From NCBI GenBank assembly GCA_012270265.1, contig JAAXIR010000284.1, positions 1-5,383 on the forward strand: a DNA stretch of 5,383 nucleotides. Reading direction: 5' to 3'. A program made the position numbers and the translations under genes. The DNA comes from Candidatus Poseidoniales archaeon (GTDB taxonomy: Archaea; Thermoplasmatota; Poseidoniia; Poseidoniales; Poseidoniaceae). Positions 5,302 to 5,383 of this stretch are shown piece by piece (positions within the stretch are counted from its first letter, which is position 1; every line of letters starts with the position of its first letter). Below the pieces are notes generated by a model, which saw only the letters and a list, made by a program, of their open reading frames with translations, ran no database searches and was not told where the DNA came from.

Positions 5302-5379
5302 GGGCGTATGGGTTAGTTTGGCCTATACTCGGGGCTTTGGGAGCCTTGGACCCAAGTTCAAATCTTGGTACGCCCACCA
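5302..5379 (+). tRNA. tRNA-Pro, anticodon TGG, with encoded CCA
   Basis: A full cloverleaf can be drawn. The acceptor stem GGGCGTA (5302-5308) pairs perfectly with TACGCCC (5369-5375), discriminator A is at 5376 and CCA is encoded at 5377-5379. The anticodon stem is GGGGC (5331-5335) with GCCTT (5343-5347), closing a seven-base loop TTTGGGA, so the anticodon is TGG at 5338-5340, reading CCA proline codons. The T stem CCAAG/CTTGG carries the loop TTCAAAT (5357-5363). The D loop has A14, G18-G19 and A21. The D stem (5311-5314 with 5326-5329) is weak: one G-T pair and a T-T mismatch at 13-22. The variable loop has four bases and G15-C48 can pair. No intron is seen. The first base pair G1-C72 and the GGG opening fit archaeal proline tRNAs. 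Confidence 0.95.
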
Positions 5380-5383
5380 ATCA

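Noticed and set aside
5060..5380. A 106-codon minus-strand open frame across the end of the zinc-ribbon gene and the tRNA
   Set aside because: Its first part (GVPRFELGSKAPKAP) is the translation of the tRNA complement, a well-known kind of spurious protein prediction.
1..5383. CRISPR arrays, insertion sequences, phage genes or attachment sites
   Set aside because: No spaced direct repeats, transposase or integrase-like frames or terminal inverted repeats were seen, and no tRNA fragment repeat flanks the tRNA within the window.

Overview
The window looks archaeal and most probably comes from a euryarchaeon of the Thermoplasmatota, with marine Poseidoniales (Marine Group II) as the best guess. 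The evidence is a Thermoplasma-like proteasome beta subunit directly followed by the archaeal termination nuclease aCPSF1/FttA, an archaeal short ZPR1 zinc-finger protein, an archaeal SepF-like protein, a protein of the archaeal pyruvoyl arginine decarboxylase fold, and Shine-Dalgarno sites of the GGTGAT/GGAGG type. The lineage call is inference from protein resemblance; base composition is near 50% GC. Nothing suggests a phage, plasmid, insertion sequence or CRISPR array; this reads as a compact housekeeping chromosome segment.

Layout. On the minus strand at the left edge lie a SepF-like cell-division gene (435-1013) and a ZPR1-like zinc-finger gene (52-435), sharing one base at the stop/start junction and so very likely one operon. 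A 146-base divergent region (1014-1159) separates them from a plus-strand pair: proteasome beta (1160-1786) and aCPSF1 (1865-3769). aCPSF1 converges with zero gap on a small two-helix membrane protein (minus strand, 3770-4054); the two stop codons sit back to back inside a perfect 18-base palindrome. Then, on the plus strand, come a pyruvoyl-arginine-decarboxylase-like protein (about 4130-4798), a zinc-ribbon/winged-helix protein (4831-5268) and a proline tRNA with anticodon TGG (5302-5379).

How the genes fit together. The proteasome beta and aCPSF1 neighbours are a conserved euryarchaeal arrangement linking protein turnover with RNA 3'-end formation and transcription termination. SepF is the membrane anchor of FtsZ in archaea. 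The ZPR1 and zinc-ribbon/winged-helix proteins are probably information-processing or regulatory factors whose exact roles are unknown.

Most interesting points. (1) The decarboxylase-like protein has lost the Ser-Ser self-processing site, the processing Asn and the catalytic Glu, so it should be unable to form a pyruvoyl group, and it has gained a basic Arg/Gly/Pro tail: a likely pseudoenzyme with a new job. (2) The ZPR1 reading frame continues with plausible family sequence after its TAA stop, to the window edge, suggesting a nonsense mutation, recoding or sequence error. (3) The hexamer TTCATA occurs four times on the plus strand by my reading, each time in intergenic or gene-boundary DNA and, in three cases, 22-25 bases before a start codon or tRNA 5' end, as an archaeal TATA-like box would.
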